A DNA stretch of 64,000 nucleotides from Anaeramoeba flamelloides (lineage: Eukaryota > Metamonada > Anaeramoebidae), in the NCBI GenBank assembly GCA_027625915.1, contig JANTQA010000036.1, positions 553,501-617,500 on the forward strand. Reading direction: 5' to 3'. Shown in pieces: positions 36,501 through 55,582 of this stretch (positions are counted from its first letter, which is position 1; every line of letters begins with the position of its first letter). The notes beneath the pieces were generated by a model. That model was not told the origin of the DNA, ran no database searches, and saw only the letters and a list, made by a program, of their open reading frames with translations. Made by a program: the position numbers and the translations under genes.

Positions 36501-36769
36501 TTTGAAATTTTACAAAAAAGAATCATAATTTTCTTTATCATTTATTAACACCAAGCTAAATAATGTATCTTTAGATTGGAAAATCTTTGAATTTATATCA
36601 TGATTTGCAAATGATCATCTATTATAATCGATGTTTGTCCTGTAAGTAAAAGCAAAAGAAAAGCATATTATTCAAGCTGATATAAGATAATCATATCTAA
36701 GAGTTTGAAGAAATATGCTGAATAGCATTTGAAAATTAGATCAATTTCATCTTACTGGTATTTGAATAT

Positions 36770-36950
36770 TAAAATGTATAAAATTTTCACTTCCTTTTCA
36801 GATTTTTCTTGAATAAATAGAGTTATTCAAAGAAGCAAGTTTGTAATTTAAAAACTCTCTTTGAAAAAATAAATTGAAAATCAAGTAAAAATTTTTTCCC
36901 ATTTAGAATTTAAATACCAGTATTCAAAGTATAAAGGGTGATTCAACTGA
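36770..36950 (+). repeat. Dispersed repeat shared with 12850-13060
   Basis: Shares GATAAATAGAGT-ATTCAA-GAAGCAA and TTTAAAAACTCT in order, plus TTTTTCCCATTT-GAATTTAAA-TAC-AGTATT, with the region just right of the family-D element at 12325. No clear inverted ends. About 75% similar by eye. Confidence 0.5.
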
Positions 36951-37871
36951 AGAATTCTATCAAGTGGATTATTGAGTGAATGAAACAATAGGGTTTTGAT
37001 TTCTTTTTTGAATTCAGGACTGAGCCCAATAATAAAGAACAAGGAATAAAAAAACATATATAAAAAAAAAAAGTAATTTGTTATCTCTTTGATATTTTCA
37101 AGTAATTAGACGGTTAAAGCTCTTTTTTTCCATCTAGATTATTGAAAATATAAAAAATTAAATTGTTTTTGTAGTAGTCAATAATATGTTTGATTTCACT
37201 AGAGATTAATATTTCACACTTGATACCATCCAACTTTGACATACTTGATTTTGAAAAAAAAAAATCAAGGTATAAAAAAAATCTCAATTAAGGTATAATT
37301 TTTTTTATAAAACAAATTATTTTACATATAATCTGAATTTGGTGTTTTAATTTGTATTTTTTTTTTTTTTTTGACTTTATTTTTTGTTAAAGGTTCGTCT
37401 CTTGAAAGAGGAACTTGCTCTAACCATTATAATTATTGAATGATGAAATATTTCTATGTAAATTTAATTATCTCAATCAAATATGAAAAACTTAATTCAT
37501 TCTTTTTGTAAATTTATTAATAATAAAATAATAATAAGATAGATGGAATAATTTTTTTGAATATTTAGAAAAGAATCAAAATATGAATTGTGGTTAACAG
37601 ACAGAAATACTAAACTTATAATATTTTAGTATATATAAATTAAATATGTTCAGAGTCATTGGCTCGATTTTTAATCTTTTCAAAATCTAATAATTATCGA
37701 CTTTAATCATAGAATTTAATTAAAAATTTAATAAAAAATCTAAAAAAATAAAGAATAATTATAAATATATCTAAAAAAAATCCCAAATTAAATAATTTAA
37801 TTAATAGAGTATTCTATAATTATTAATAATTTCAAGAACTATAAACAAAAATATGAAACAATATTTTAAAT

Positions 37872-38409
37872 TAAACTAAAATTCAAAATTTTAAACACAG
37901 CTAAAACTTTCCAAACAATCACAATAATACAATTTCATTGAAATTAGAAATAATTTTGATTTTTGTCAAAATATGAAAATCATTTTTTCATCTTTTAATT
38001 TTTGTTTTCATTTCATGGTTTTAATTACGTTATTTGTTTCGTTGGATCAAAATATTTTTTTCAACCATTGATATTAGGTTAAAGTTGAGTTGTACCAAAT
38101 AGAAGAACTCAAATAAAATTAGTTGGTAGTATCTAACCTTTTGATCGATCAATATTCCTAATAGAATTTTTACAAATTTACTAATGTATTTTTTTGTTTT
38201 GCTCTTTCCAAAATTTTTAACATACCCATGATTTATTTGTATCGATAATTATTTATATATTATTTTGTGAGTATTGTAATTTATAAACAAGTGTTAACAT
38301 TTCAATTCATGAATGGTTCTAATTTGGTAAATCTTCTTGAATTGATTAAATAAGTTTTTTTTTTCACAAATTGAATTTTGGTGTGTTAAAAATTTTGAAT
38401 TGGGGTTTA
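37872..38409 (-). mobile_element. Family-D MITE, copy 2
   Basis: Reads in reverse relative to 12325: begins TAAACTAAAATTCAAAATTT and ends AAAATTTTGAATTGGGGTTTA. It is roughly 93% identical by eye to the copy at 48122-48660, making this the youngest pair in the window. About 538 bp, non-coding. Confidence 0.75.
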
Positions 38410-39674
38410 TATGATCAAATCTATATAGAATTTGAGAAAAAAATATAATTTTTGGCAGAGGATTTCTAAATTAAGAAAAATTCGAAGTAAAATCAATTTA
38501 AATAATGAAAATATGGAAAATTCTTATTTTTGATTTGTTAAATATATTATAAAAAACAATATATATATATATATATTCTTGAATTTATTAATAAATATAT
38601 TGTTTATATAAAAATATTTTATTTGATTTACAAGTAAACTCAATTTCACAAATTGGGGTAAACCTTCAAAATCAATTTAATTCCAAGAAAAGTAATATTT
38701 TACTCTTAAATAGAAACATTAGAAATTAACAACCCATAGAAATAATTTTAAAGTTAATTATTTATCATTTTTTTAATTATTTTTTGATTTTTGATTTTTT
38801 TTTGAATTCTTTTTTTTCAATTAAAAAAAAAAAATAAAATTTTTTTCAAAACTTTTTGAAAATCTCAAAAACACGTTATATTGAAATTACAAAGTTTTGA
38901 TTCTGATCACAAGAAAAATTTTTTTCTATCTCTCAAAAAGAAAAAAGATTCGTTTTTTATCGAGAAAAAATTTTTTGAAAAAAAATCATGATACAGGGTG
39001 CTATAGCATATGGTATATAAACAGACCTAATTACCATAAATAGAAGTGTGAACAATTGATGTGTTATTAATGATATTATCAAAAAATCAAATGTAATTCA
39101 ACTCGTTTATATCAGAATATGGTGAGTTGAAATGGATTTTCAATAAAGATGGAGCTTGTCTACATACTTCAAAAATAAACTCAAAATTACTTATAACGGG
39201 GATGTAATATTCTTGACCCTTGACCCCCAATACCCCAGATTTACATCCAATTGAGAATTGCTGGTCAATTATGGATACTAAACTGAAAAATTGCAATACA
39301 AAAAACAAAAAAAAAATTATTAAAAATTTCACTAATGTATGGAATATTTTGAGTTGGGAAACCTTAGAAAATTAGTAAACTCTATATATGAAAGGATAGA
39401 TTTAGTTATCAAAAGACAAGTTGAATCTATTAATAGTTTTTATTAATTTTTCTTCCGATAAAAATGAATTTTTTGGTAAATCAGTTCGATAAATAGGGGC
39501 ATACTTTTTTTTATTTTTTGAATTGAATTTTAAATTTACTATAAAATATATAAATAGTATTAATTAAATATTTTCGGAAAAATTATTATTTTAATGTTTA
39601 ATTATTATGTATTTTGAAATACATATTTTTTTTTTCTAATTTTTTTATGTGTCCCATTTTTTGGAATTGAGTCT

Positions 39675-40213
39675 ATAAACCCCCTGCCAAAAATTTTGAC
39701 ACACTCAAAATCAATAATAGACAAAAAAAAACTCAATTTATTAATTTTTTTCAAACAGAATATAAAACCACATTTAATTTAACTAGTGTTAATTTTTTTA
39801 TATGTAATCTATTTTCATCCATATAAAAGAAAAAAATATAAAACAAAAGGATATAAATGTGTGTGTCCAAAATAATGAAACAAGCTGAACAAAAAAAATT
39901 ATATTGGTAAATTTGATGAATTTTCAACAACAATTTATAGATCAATCAAATGATAAGAGACCATCGACTAATTGTATGTCATTTTACTATTTTACAAACT
40001 AAACAAAACCTTCTAGCAACCATAGAAAAAAAAATTATAGATTTAAATAAACAGATTACGTAACGAGAAAAAAAAGGAAATGAAAACAATACACAATAGA
40101 CAATAAATAAACTAGTTTGTAAAACAAAATTATTACCAAATTGAATGTAAAATGATGTCTTACTATTCTTTCAAATATTTAAACTGTGTCAAAATTTTTA
40201 GAATTTAGTTTTT
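39675..40213 (+). mobile_element. Family-D MITE, copy 3
   Basis: Starts TAAACCCCCTGCCAAAAATT and ends with the inverted partner TAGAATTTAGTTTTTATAA. Interior blocks (ACCTTCTAGCAACCATAGAA, AAATGATAAGAGACCATC) match family D. About 540 bp. Confidence 0.7.
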
Positions 40214-40794
40214 ATAAATATATATATATATATATCTTTATTGGATACCTGGTAAAAATTAAAAACAAAGTTCCAAGGTTTTGAGGTTTAACAGGTTTCA
40301 AAAAAAATAATTAATTCTAAATTTAATATTTTCTAAAATATAAATCCCAAAGAGAGACACTTCAATCCAAATTTAAAACATTTTAAATGATCATTTAGAA
40401 AACAATAATATCTTATTTTGAAGTGTATCACCTTTCAAAATTCTTGAGATCCCAAAGATTGTTTTATTATTATTTTCATTTCTTCAAAGGAGATATTTTA
40501 ACCCTCAAATAATACAAAATCCTATCTCTGTCAAATAAAGTGGATAAGCAAATAACCAAAAATTGAACTTAATTAGATTGACATTGATTGTGATACTTAA
40601 AGAAAACAATTGGTTTCAAATTCGAGATATTTAATCCTTTGTAAATATCTTATAAGAAATCTTTAATTTTTTTTTGAAATTTGAATTTTAGAAAAATCTT
40701 TTTTTTACTATTATTTTTCTTGTATTTTTTGTCTATTGATCCATTTGAACATTTTTTTGTTTTTTGCATTACATTTCATTGAGAATACTGCTTA

Positions 40795-41005
40795 TTGCAA
40801 AATAAAACGATCAAAATTTTCAATCAACTTTCCACAAAATAATCTCCATCTCAATAATTAAAATAAGTACCCAAAGTCAACATTTCTTAAACTCTGAAAG
40901 TAATAGGTTAAGATTATTTTACGATTTTAAAATTTGAAAAGTTACTTGATTTTTAAATATCTTTTTTTGGGTAACTGAATGAAAATATTGTTCAATTTAT
41001 TTGTA
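40795..41005. mobile_element. 210-bp inverted-repeat MITE, copy 2
   Basis: Left arm GCAAAATAAAACGATCAAAA-TTTTCAATCAACTTTCC; right arm is the inverted match ending GAATGAAAATATTGTTCAAT. Related to 28752-28965. It lies about 530 bp upstream of the SIN3 start. Confidence 0.55.
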
Positions 41006-41533
41006 CACATTAGTATGTTAATTTTTTTTTGCTGAATTTAAGATTTATAACATTGGTATTTTTTTTGGTTTTTTTGTCAGAATTTTAGATAATTTTTTTT
41101 TGCCTGAGTATTTTTTTTTCTGAAAGAAAAGCACTTTTAGGTTCTCATTTCGAAAAAGCAAGTAGTTCATTGTCTGTTAAAATAATTCACATATGTGTGG
41201 AAATAAATTCATAAGCATTTAATTCATTCAGCCTAGAATAATTTCAGCTCTTTAAAACGAATTTTCAAAAGATAATAAACAGTTACAAATGATCCAAAAA
41301 GATCTTGTTTATAAATTTGTCTTTCATAAATATTACAAATTTTTCTCTTCTGGAAGAAGGAATCATATCTAAATTTCGATTTCTATTTTTTCAATTTTTC
41401 CCAAACTTTTTGCTTTTTTGCATTTTCCAAAATCCCTTGTTCTTTGTCCTTCTAATTTGATTGTAATTCGTTTATAATTTTAAGTTACTCAAAGACAAGC
41501 AACTCAAACAATTCAATCTTTTTCAAGTAAACT

Positions 41534-47975
<6,442 letters not shown>

Positions 47976-48121
47976 CTCATAATTAAACAAAATTAGATAT
48001 CATTTGATATTTATAGATGTCTGTATTATTTTTTTTAATAAAATACTTTTATTTAAATTTATAAATCCAATTTTTTTTTTTTTTTATTTATTTGTCTAAA
48101 GGTTTTTTCTTTTTCTGTAAT

Positions 48122-48660
48122 TAAACTAAAATTCCAAAATTTTCCACACAGCTAAAACGTTCCAAACAATCACAATAATACAATTTTATTGAAATTGGAG
48201 ATAATTTTGATTTTTGACAAAATATGAAAATCATTTTTTCATCTTTTAGTTTTTGTTTTCATTTCATTGTTTTAATTACGTAATTTGTTTCGTTGGATCA
48301 ATTTTTTTTTCAACATCGATATTAGGTTAAAGTTGAGTTGTTCCAAATAGAAGAACTCAAATAAAATTAGTTGGTAGTATCTAACCTTTTGATCGATCAA
48401 TATTCCTAATAGAATTTTTACAAATTTACTAATGTATTTTTTTGTTTTGCTCTTTCCAAAATTTTTAACATACCCTTGATTTATTAGTATTGATAAGTAT
48501 TTATTTATTGTTTTGTGAGTATTGTAATTTATAAACAAGTGTTAACATTTCAATTAGTGAATGTTTCTAATTTGGTAAATCTTCTTGAATTGATTAAATA
48601 AGTTTTTTTTTTTTCACAAATCGAATTTTGGTGTGTTAAAAATTTTGAATTGGGGTTTAT
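48122..48660 (-). mobile_element. Family-D MITE, copy 4
   Basis: Starts TAAACTAAAATTCCAAAATT and ends TTTTGAATTGGGGTTTA. Close match to 37872-38409 over its whole length in the same orientation, with scattered single-base changes and small indels. It lies 150 bp beyond the SIN3 stop. Confidence 0.75.
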
Positions 48661-49135
48661 TTTATTATTAGGTTTGCAAACAATCATTGAAGATTTTTTA
48701 TTCACTTGTTAAGTATGTAAAATCTAAAATTAAAAACCCAAATAGAAATATCCCTTACCACTTCCATTGATCTAAAATTTTCAAGTTTAAAATAAAAGAT
48801 TTAAAATGATTTTAATTGGCTCAGAGATTTATTTTGTTTTGTATCTTTAATCCAGGTTTTAATTATATTAAAAAGTCAAAATAAACTCTATGTAACTCAA
48901 AGTGGGGGCAACCAAAAATGATATTTCACTTTTTTATTTTTAACGAATCTGTCAAATTATATTGTTTAGAAATAAGAGAAATAATAAACTTCACATTACA
49001 GTTGAGAATCATAAAAGAAATATCTGAACAAGACCTTAAATTTCAAAAAAAAAAAAATGATCAAAAATTTTTGGTACTTTATCATTGTGGCATCTCGATA
49101 CAAAATTCCTCAATTTCTTTGGAAAATTAAGATTG

Positions 49136-50557
49136 TTTTTTTTTTTTTATTATTGAAGAAGTGTAGATTACACTCTAGTTGTCCTTAGACTTAAATTCCC
49201 TTTCAGGAATTTAAGCGTGAAATCATAGATTTCACAATTATTAATTAATGAAAGTAGTTTCAAACTATCTTGATTTGAAATTAGTTCATTAAGATTTATT
49301 TTTTTTAATTTGTTAAGAAATATTAATCTATCTTTTTCATAGGAAGGATAGACCCATAAAAAATGATCAATATTTTCTATAATTTCCTTTTAATCAGATT
49401 TTGAACCTAAAGGACAAAATTTATTTGAATTTTTATTGATTACATAGTAATGTCTATTAAAGCAGTTAGTAAAAGATCTGAATTTTGGAATTGTTGAACT
49501 TGATGGATAACTCAAATATTTTTGAGTTTTAAATAAATAATTTTGATTTTTAATATTTGTAAAATAATTTTGTGGAGTGTCTAGGTTTTTCAAAATTTGG
49601 AATTCAGCAAAAAATTGAATGTGTACTTATATATTTCTTTTTTTTAATTATTTTAAATGTTTTGAATACCAGTTGATTTTAATTATTTATTCTTTGATTA
49701 AATTTTATATATTTTTCCAAATAAGGAAGAGATAAATATCCTAATTTATTTTTTAATTTAAATTTCTTTTTATTTACTGAAATTATGATATTTTCAATTT
49801 TAAATTCTGTTTTGTAAATAAGAATGGGTGTATTTCTGCTTATTTTGCATATTTCAGTAATACATGAATTAATCCAAGAATTTAAATAATTTATCATTTT
49901 TATTTGATAATTAAAAATTTCTAATCCATATATTAATTGGCTTAATATAAAATATTTGTAAATAATCTTATTTTTTAAGTTATTGCTCAGAGAATTAGTT
50001 ATTAAATAATTGTTTTCAGTTGTTATATGTTGCTTTTTATTTTTTAAATTATAGACTATATGTGAAATTTTATCTCAAAAAATTCACCCAAATATTTAAT
50101 CATAGATAAATCTTTTGATATCACTAGTTTTTTTTTTATTAGGTTTCAATCCAAATTGAATAATTATTTCATATATAGAATTTAATTTTTGATTTATTTG
50201 AATTTTATTTCCTTTTATAATTAGGATTAAATCATCTGAAAACATTTGACAATGATTTGTTAATGGTAAATTTTTTAATAAAAGAAAATGTAAAATAAGA
50301 GCAAATAAAATGGGAGATAATGGATCTCCTTGGAATATACTAAGCCCTTCTCCTTGATAATATTTTAATAAAAAATTTTTGATAATTTTATTTAAAATAA
50401 ATTTTTTTATTGTTTTTCTTATTATTTTATAATTGATTGAGTCAAAAAATTTTGCTATATCAATCATTATAATATAAGTTTTATCATTTTTATTTACATT
50501 ATTTGATTTTATCTTATTATAAGTATTTAAGAAATTTAAGACTGTAATTCGAGTCGA
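49136..50557 (-). pseudogene. 5'-truncated LINE (non-LTR retrotransposon) with reverse-transcriptase domain
   Basis: On the minus strand, from about 50557, the frame reads FSTRITVLNFLNTYNKIK and then the RT core: IDIAKFFDSINYKIIRK (motif A), IFQGDPLSPILFALILHFLL (motif B), MFSDDLILIIK (motif C, usual FADD changed to FSDD) and QFGLKPNKKK (motif D). It stops at 50096. Post-RT sequence continues in other frames (YGLEIFNYQIK, 49679-49897, 49390-49593 with a CPLG remnant) to the C-terminal ENIDHFLWVY block and an A-tail at 49148-49136. The 5' part of the RT and any endonuclease are missing, as is common for LINE insertions, and at least three frame breaks show it is inactive. Confidence 0.85.
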
Positions 50558-51169
50558 AAATTAAAATTGTTAACAATAAGATTTTTTAATTTTAAATGTA
50601 TAACTTTTAAAGGAAAAACAATGCATTAATTTTCTTAAAGTTAATTTGGGGTTTCAAAGGTGTTTTTTTAAAATTTTACTTTATAAAATAAAATAGAAAA
50701 AAACAAAACAAAAAGTAAAATCACAATACAAAAAAAAAATAATTATTATATTCGAAAAAATTATCAGATTTAAAAATTGAAAATTTATTTTGAGAAGTAT
50801 AATGAATTAAACTTATAAAATATGTTTTATTTCTTCAATAAAACTGGGTCTCTTTGACTGAAAAAGAGTTTATATTGGCCAATTAGTAACTTTTTAAAGT
50901 AAATTCCAACTTTTCTTCAAAAAAAAAATATTTTTAAAATGATTAATAAACCCGATTCTTAAACTTTATTATCCGAAGTGGATAATAAAAATATGGTTTG
51001 AATCCTTTTAAAAAGATTCTAAATATAAGTTTAGGAATTAGTCAAAGTTAACATGGGTATTTTTTTTTTTTTTTTTTTACTTTTTATTTTTGTTTCTAAA
51101 ATATATTGATGTTCTAATCAAAACATAAAATTCTCAGAAAGTTAAACGGGAAGTGCAGTCATGGCCTAG

Positions 51170-51440
51170 GCTTTTATTTCTTAAATTCAAATGAAAAGAG
51201 TAATTTCATAAATTGAAATCTATTCTTTTGAATCCTGGAAAACCTAACGAAAGTGTCCGTAGAGTGGGGTAGTGTGCCTAGTTTTTCTTGGGTTTATCTG
51301 TTTTTTCGTAAAATGTATTGATTTTCGTCAGGTTTTCTTGTGATTTTCTGTTTTCTATGTAAAATCTATTGATTTTCGTTTGGTTTTTTTGAGTTTTCTA
51401 TTTATTTAGAAAATCATTGATTTAGGTTAGGTTTTTTTTT
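51170..51440 (+). repeat. GC-richer dispersed repeat, copy 4, followed by a minisatellite
   Basis: The first part (TTTTGAATCCTGGAAAACCT, then AAGTGTCCGTAGAGTGGGGT) matches the repeats at 17260, 36350 and 44490. From about 51290 there are three imperfect tandem units of roughly 50 bp built on GTAAAATCTATTGATTTTCG and GGTTTTCTTG-G-TTTTCTGTTT. Inverted relatives of the unit recur near 51660-51790. Confidence 0.5.
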
Positions 51441-52041
51441 TTTTTTGAAATAAACCGAAAATTTATTTAAATTTATTTATTTATTGTGAGAAAGGAGTAA
51501 TCAAAGAAAATTTACCTAATAAAAAAGAGAAGAAGAAAAATAATTAAAACATTAAACTAAAAAAATATTATATCATTCACATTACCAAATTAAAAATTAT
51601 CAACGTCCTGAAACAGGAGGAGTAAAAACCCTAAATTTTATTTAAATTTTCTGTTTATTTCAAAAAGTAAAAAAAACCTAGGACACTTCAGAAATAAAAT
51701 AGAAAACCTCAAAAAAACCTAGAGCACTTCACAAATAAAGAGAAAACTCAAGAAAAGCGAACAACGGTTTTTTTACTTTGAGAAAATAAAAAAGAAAATT
51801 AAATAAATTTTCAATTTAATTTCAAAAATTCGAAAAAACATAACGATAATAAAAATTATTAAAAACTCCTTTAAAATAAAAAAAAAAAATAATTTTATTA
51901 TAAAAAAAAAAAAATTTGGATCTTTGTCAAAAATTTGAATTATAAATTTATTTTATTCATTAATTTATTAATAATTATTGAAAAAGTGATTTGTTTTTAT
52001 TATTGATCCAATTTCTTGCATAAAAATCAAAAATTTTTTGG

Positions 52042-54834
52042 TTAAAAATTATAAAGAGATTTTAATTGATTTCTTAGCTTTTCTGGGAATGATTGATAAT
52101 ATTGGAACCACTCATTTTGTAAACTATTTTTAAAATCTAAAAAAATTTTGATTAAGGCATTTTTCAGTTCCTTTTCAGGATTTTTATGGTAAACTAGGGC
52201 TTGGCAAAACTCAAGGAAATAATTTGAAAAGACGTTTGGATTTGAGGTTGCTATATTGCAAACTGCTCTAAATGAGTTATCTAATTCAGAAGTTTCATTA
52301 ATTCTGGTGATCCAATAGAACCAGGGTTCTGCAAAGCTCTCGAAATGTTGGGAAATAAATTGTGGGTTGGATAGTGCAAGGTGGCTAATTGTGATTGCAG
52401 CCATTATTGGGATTCTTTTATTGACATGTTTTTCAAACATTGAGTTGATTAGTTTTTTTAAAATATTTGGCAAATATTTTTCCATTTCATTACTGTCCAT
52501 CGAATTAGAAATTTCAATAATGCAATTACAAGAATTGATGAAAATTGATTCAAAGGCAGAATGAAGGTTTTGGGTTAAAATTGTTAAATAGTTGGGAAGA
52601 TATTCCATAATTTGATCGAAGCAATGGATGCTTAATTGGCTGAGTAAGAGCGTCGAGGACTCGCGCAAGTCTTCGTTGAAATCGGAGATGGCGAATTCCA
52701 CATAATTTAGGAGATCGGAATTTTCGATTAAAGCGGCCGACTTGCTTTTAATACCTTGAATTAAGCAAGACAGAAAATTAAAGGCAAAAATTGCTGGCTC
52801 CTTTTCTGGTAAAACACCACTATATATTTCTTCTTTTGATTGGGAGGCTTTAATATATTCAATTAAAATGTTTTCCATTAATTGGAAGGAATAATTAAAG
52901 GTAATTTCAGAATAGTCTAAAAAAATGTCTTCGAGGTTTGCGGCAGCTGCGCTTAATACATTGAAAACTTTGATTATCTTCGTTGAAATTTCCGATTTGA
53001 TTGCCTTTTCCAATTGATTTATTAAGGGCTCAATTAATCGTGAAATCTGTAACTCGTTGTTATTTATAATCGTTTGCCCAAAGCTTTCAAAAAAATTTGT
53101 TATCACGGAATAAATGTATTTTAGATTTGAAGCGGAATATTCTAAAACTGCCCTTCCTAATGTTTCAATTAATAAATTAACGTTAATTAAACTTAGGAAT
53201 TGTGAACCTTCGTGAATAAACTCAGATAAACATGAACAAGCTGAAATTTGTAAAAAAGGATCTTGTGCAAATAAGCATTCAATGGTTATTTGATAAATTT
53301 GTTCGATGGCCTGCTCGTCTTTTTGTTTTAAGATCCAATGAATATATCTTCCAATTGCCCAGAGGGCAGTCGACCGCAACAATGGATGTTCACTTTTTAA
53401 TTCTTCATTTTTATTAAAGTTCTGATTTATGTTATTATTGTTGTTGTTGTTGTTGTTATTGATTTGTTTTGATTTTTCGTTTTCATATATATTATCTGAA
53501 ATGTTGATCGATATTGAATTTACACACTCAAAAAGGTACGGGATTAATTCTGGCAAATATTCCAACATCTCGTTATAGCAATAATAAGAGATTTGCCCAA
53601 TAGACAATATTGCACATTCTCTTTCGATCCATTTTTCGTGTTTTAATGAATCCTTAATTAATAGCAATAAATTATCAAGTAATTCGCTCCCAAATCTTTT
53701 TGAAAGAGATTCTAGTGCCGAACTGGCGGCCTTCCGAACAGAATATTCGCCCTCTTCATTAGATTCGTCTTCTACAACGGAATATCTTTCCAATAAAGAT
53801 CCGTCTGTATATTTCATATGGTGATATAATGATCCAATCATTGTTGGGATATACTTTCTCAATTGCTGTCTTGTTCGGCCATTTTTTGACCAAGAATCCC
53901 AAAACATGCAACCGTTCAAGATCAATTCCAGTTTGGAATCTGGTGAAATTATATTGACCATAAAAGGTATTAGAGGCTCGTTTATCCACCCCCTCTGTTG
54001 CTTTAGCCTTTCTTCTTCTTGCTGTTGTTGTTCTTTGCTAAGGTTACTTTTATTATTGTTTTGGTGGCTTTGGTGGTTTAAATCAAAAAGATAAGGATGG
54101 TAGTCTTCAATAATTGAAATGGATTCTGATAGCAAAACTAAAGCGCTTGTATTAATTTCATTCTCAATTAAAAGTAAGAGCGTTTCAATCAAATTCTTTG
54201 ACAAATTATAAAGACTATCGGGCATCATTACTAGCAATTCTTTAATGCAACTTAAACTGGAAATACGAATCATATCATTGTCATCAATCATTAATTCTAA
54301 AACTATTGGTATTAATGGTTGGTAATCGTTTGGTAAGTCGATATTATTTGCACCAGCTCCAAATTCAAATGATAAATCTTGAAAGATCTTTTGTAAACAG
54401 TCTAGGGACGACAAGACTTCATTAATATTACTACACACCAAAGACTCCTTGAGTTGATTAATTAGTTCCTTCCAAGAGAATAGCCGAAATCTTGTGACGA
54501 CACTTGCAATTAAGGTACTGCAAGTTAAACGAAGAATTTTTTCTTCTGATTTTAATCCAAAAAGAATGTACTCTTGCAGATATCCTAAATCTCCTTCGCC
54601 GTTGTTAATTAAATTGTTTTTTAAAATGATCCCAGATAATTGCCGAACAAAAAGATTGTCAATATTGGAGTCAACAAAGATAATTGCCAAATAGCGATTG
54701 AAATATTCGATTTCCTTTGAAAATTTCTCGATTTGCTCATACACTTGTTGTTGGACTTCAGTGGATCCTTCTTGCCCTAATTGTAAGACACTATATATTT
54801 CCAATAGAACATTTTCTTCAGGTTGCCAGCTCAT
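52042..54834 (-). CDS. TNPO1: Transportin-like importin beta (karyopherin beta-2)
   Basis: 930 residues, single exon, from the ATG at 54832-54834 (MSWQPEENVLLEIYSVLQLG). HEAT repeats cover the whole length. Family landmarks are the N-terminal SGIILKNN (as in SGLILKNN of human transportin), the LLERYSVVEDESNEEGEYSV-RKAASSALESLSKRFG segment and LLRSTALWAIGRYIHWI (human SITCWTLSRYAHWV). It should carry PY-NLS cargoes such as hnRNP proteins into the nucleus and release them on RanGTP binding to the N-terminal half. The acidic H8 loop, long in animal transportin, is short here (EDESNEEGE). An Asn run (plus-strand 53430-53460) is inserted between two HEAT repeats, and a Gln/Glu loop near 54010-54060. 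Its mRNA-strand leader just before the ATG is a long A-rich tract. Confidence 0.92.
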   Translation of the reverse strand: MSWQPEENVLLEIYSVLQLGQEGSTEVQQQVYEQIEKFSKEIEYFNRYLAIIFVDSNIDNLFVRQLSGIILKNNLINNGEGDLGYLQEYILFGLKSEEKILRLTCSTLIASVVTRFRLFSWKELINQLKESLVCSNINEVLSSLDCLQKIFQDLSFEFGAGANNIDLPNDYQPLIPIVLELMIDDNDMIRISSLSCIKELLVMMPDSLYNLSKNLIETLLLLIENEINTSALVLLSESISIIEDYHPYLFDLNHQSHQNNNKSNLSKEQQQQEEERLKQQRGWINEPLIPFMVNIISPDSKLELILNGCMFWDSWSKNGRTRQQLRKYIPTMIGSLYHHMKYTDGSLLERYSVVEDESNEEGEYSVRKAASSALESLSKRFGSELLDNLLLLIKDSLKHEKWIERECAILSIGQISYYCYNEMLEYLPELIPYLFECVNSISINISDNIYENEKSKQINNNNNNNNNNINQNFNKNEELKSEHPLLRSTALWAIGRYIHWILKQKDEQAIEQIYQITIECLFAQDPFLQISACSCLSEFIHEGSQFLSLINVNLLIETLGRAVLEYSASNLKYIYSVITNFFESFGQTIINNNELQISRLIEPLINQLEKAIKSEISTKIIKVFNVLSAAAANLEDIFLDYSEITFNYSFQLMENILIEYIKASQSKEEIYSGVLPEKEPAIFAFNFLSCLIQGIKSKSAALIENSDLLNYVEFAISDFNEDLRESSTLLLSQLSIHCFDQIMEYLPNYLTILTQNLHSAFESIFINSCNCIIEISNSMDSNEMEKYLPNILKKLINSMFEKHVNKRIPIMAAITISHLALSNPQFISQHFESFAEPWFYWITRINETSELDNSFRAVCNIATSNPNVFSNYFLEFCQALVYHKNPEKELKNALIKIFLDFKNSLQNEWFQYYQSFPEKLRNQLKSLYNF

Positions 54835-55582
54835 ATTTTTTTTTTTTTTGTTGTTGTTTTGTTTATTTTTGTTTTTTTACTTTTTTTTTTTTTTATTCTT
54901 TTTGTTTATTTTGCGGAAGGTTTCAAAAAAAATTCCTTTGTTTTTTCGTTTGTTTTTAATGAAGAGTGGTTTGTTTTTGTTTGATGAAGTTGATTGATTT
55001 GTTTAATTATTTTTGAAAAATTAAAACTAATTTTATCAAGAAACGATAACCCAGAAATTGTTGAAAAAATGATTAGTGTCTGTGAAGAAATATGAAAAAA
55101 ATATCTATTCATTTTGAAAACTGTAGAACAATTTGATACCCTTTTTAAGCACGCCTTAACCTGTAAAAAGGGGAATTGGTTTTAAAATAGTGAAAAAGAG
55201 ATTTTGTAATTAGAAATGACTAACATTTTTTCGGTTTTCTGGGTAATCATTTCGAATAAGGAATTTTTCCCAAAATATTTTTAAGAGAATAAACGAACAC
55301 CCCTTTCAATAGTAATATTAAATTGCAAACAACAAATATGTCTTGGTAGTTTTAAGGATCAAAGAATTTTTTCTTGTTAGTTTGTTTTTTATTTTGGTTT
55401 ATTCATCACAAGACAAGGAAAATTTTTTTCAAAAAACAATCTCAATATTCTGTGTTTTGAAGTTATCTACTTACAGAATAAACACTATTATACATAACTA
55501 TTTTGAAAAAGGTTTGTAACTTTCTTAGATATTAATGGGAATTGAAAAAAAAAATGTAATTTCGGTAATATTTTTATCATTA

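Larger units (their letters stand above)
36157..41533. other. Intergenic region between divergent genes, repeat-rich, 5.4 kb
   Basis: Shared 5' flank of the Asn-rich gene (minus) and SIN3 (plus). It holds a GC-richer dispersed repeat (36350-36500), a repeat at 36770-36950 shared with 12850-13060, a decayed mariner-like unit near 37200-37400, family-D copies at 37872-38409 and 39675-40213, and an inverted-repeat element at 40795-41005. A minus-strand frame at 39087-39332 looks secreted but lacks an ATG. Confidence 0.6.
47976..52041. other. Intergenic region between convergent SIN3 and transportin, with LINE and MITE insertions
   Basis: Holds a family-D MITE (48122-48660), a 5'-truncated LINE (49136-50557), a GC-richer repeat with a minisatellite (51170-51440) and AT-rich spacer. 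A plus-strand frame at 48918-49130 is of unknown nature. I found no SIN3 C-terminal exon here. Confidence 0.6.

Noticed and set aside
39087-39332. Minus-strand frame with a signal-peptide-like start (KFLIIFFLFFVLQFFSLVS) and an apparent secreted part.
   Set aside because: It begins at GTG, has no ATG, an in-frame stop lies 14 codons before the GTG, and no partner exon is visible. It could be an exon, but nothing supports it.
48272-48538. Minus-strand 88-codon frame.
   Set aside because: Lies wholly inside a family-D MITE, and the other copies do not keep it open.
48918-49130. Plus-strand frame after SIN3 as a candidate C-terminal exon.
   Set aside because: No resemblance to the SIN3 C-terminal region and no clear acceptor phase match.
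54698-54997. Plus-strand frames rich in Phe opposite the transportin start.
   Set aside because: Antisense shadow of the A-rich leader and N-terminus of transportin.
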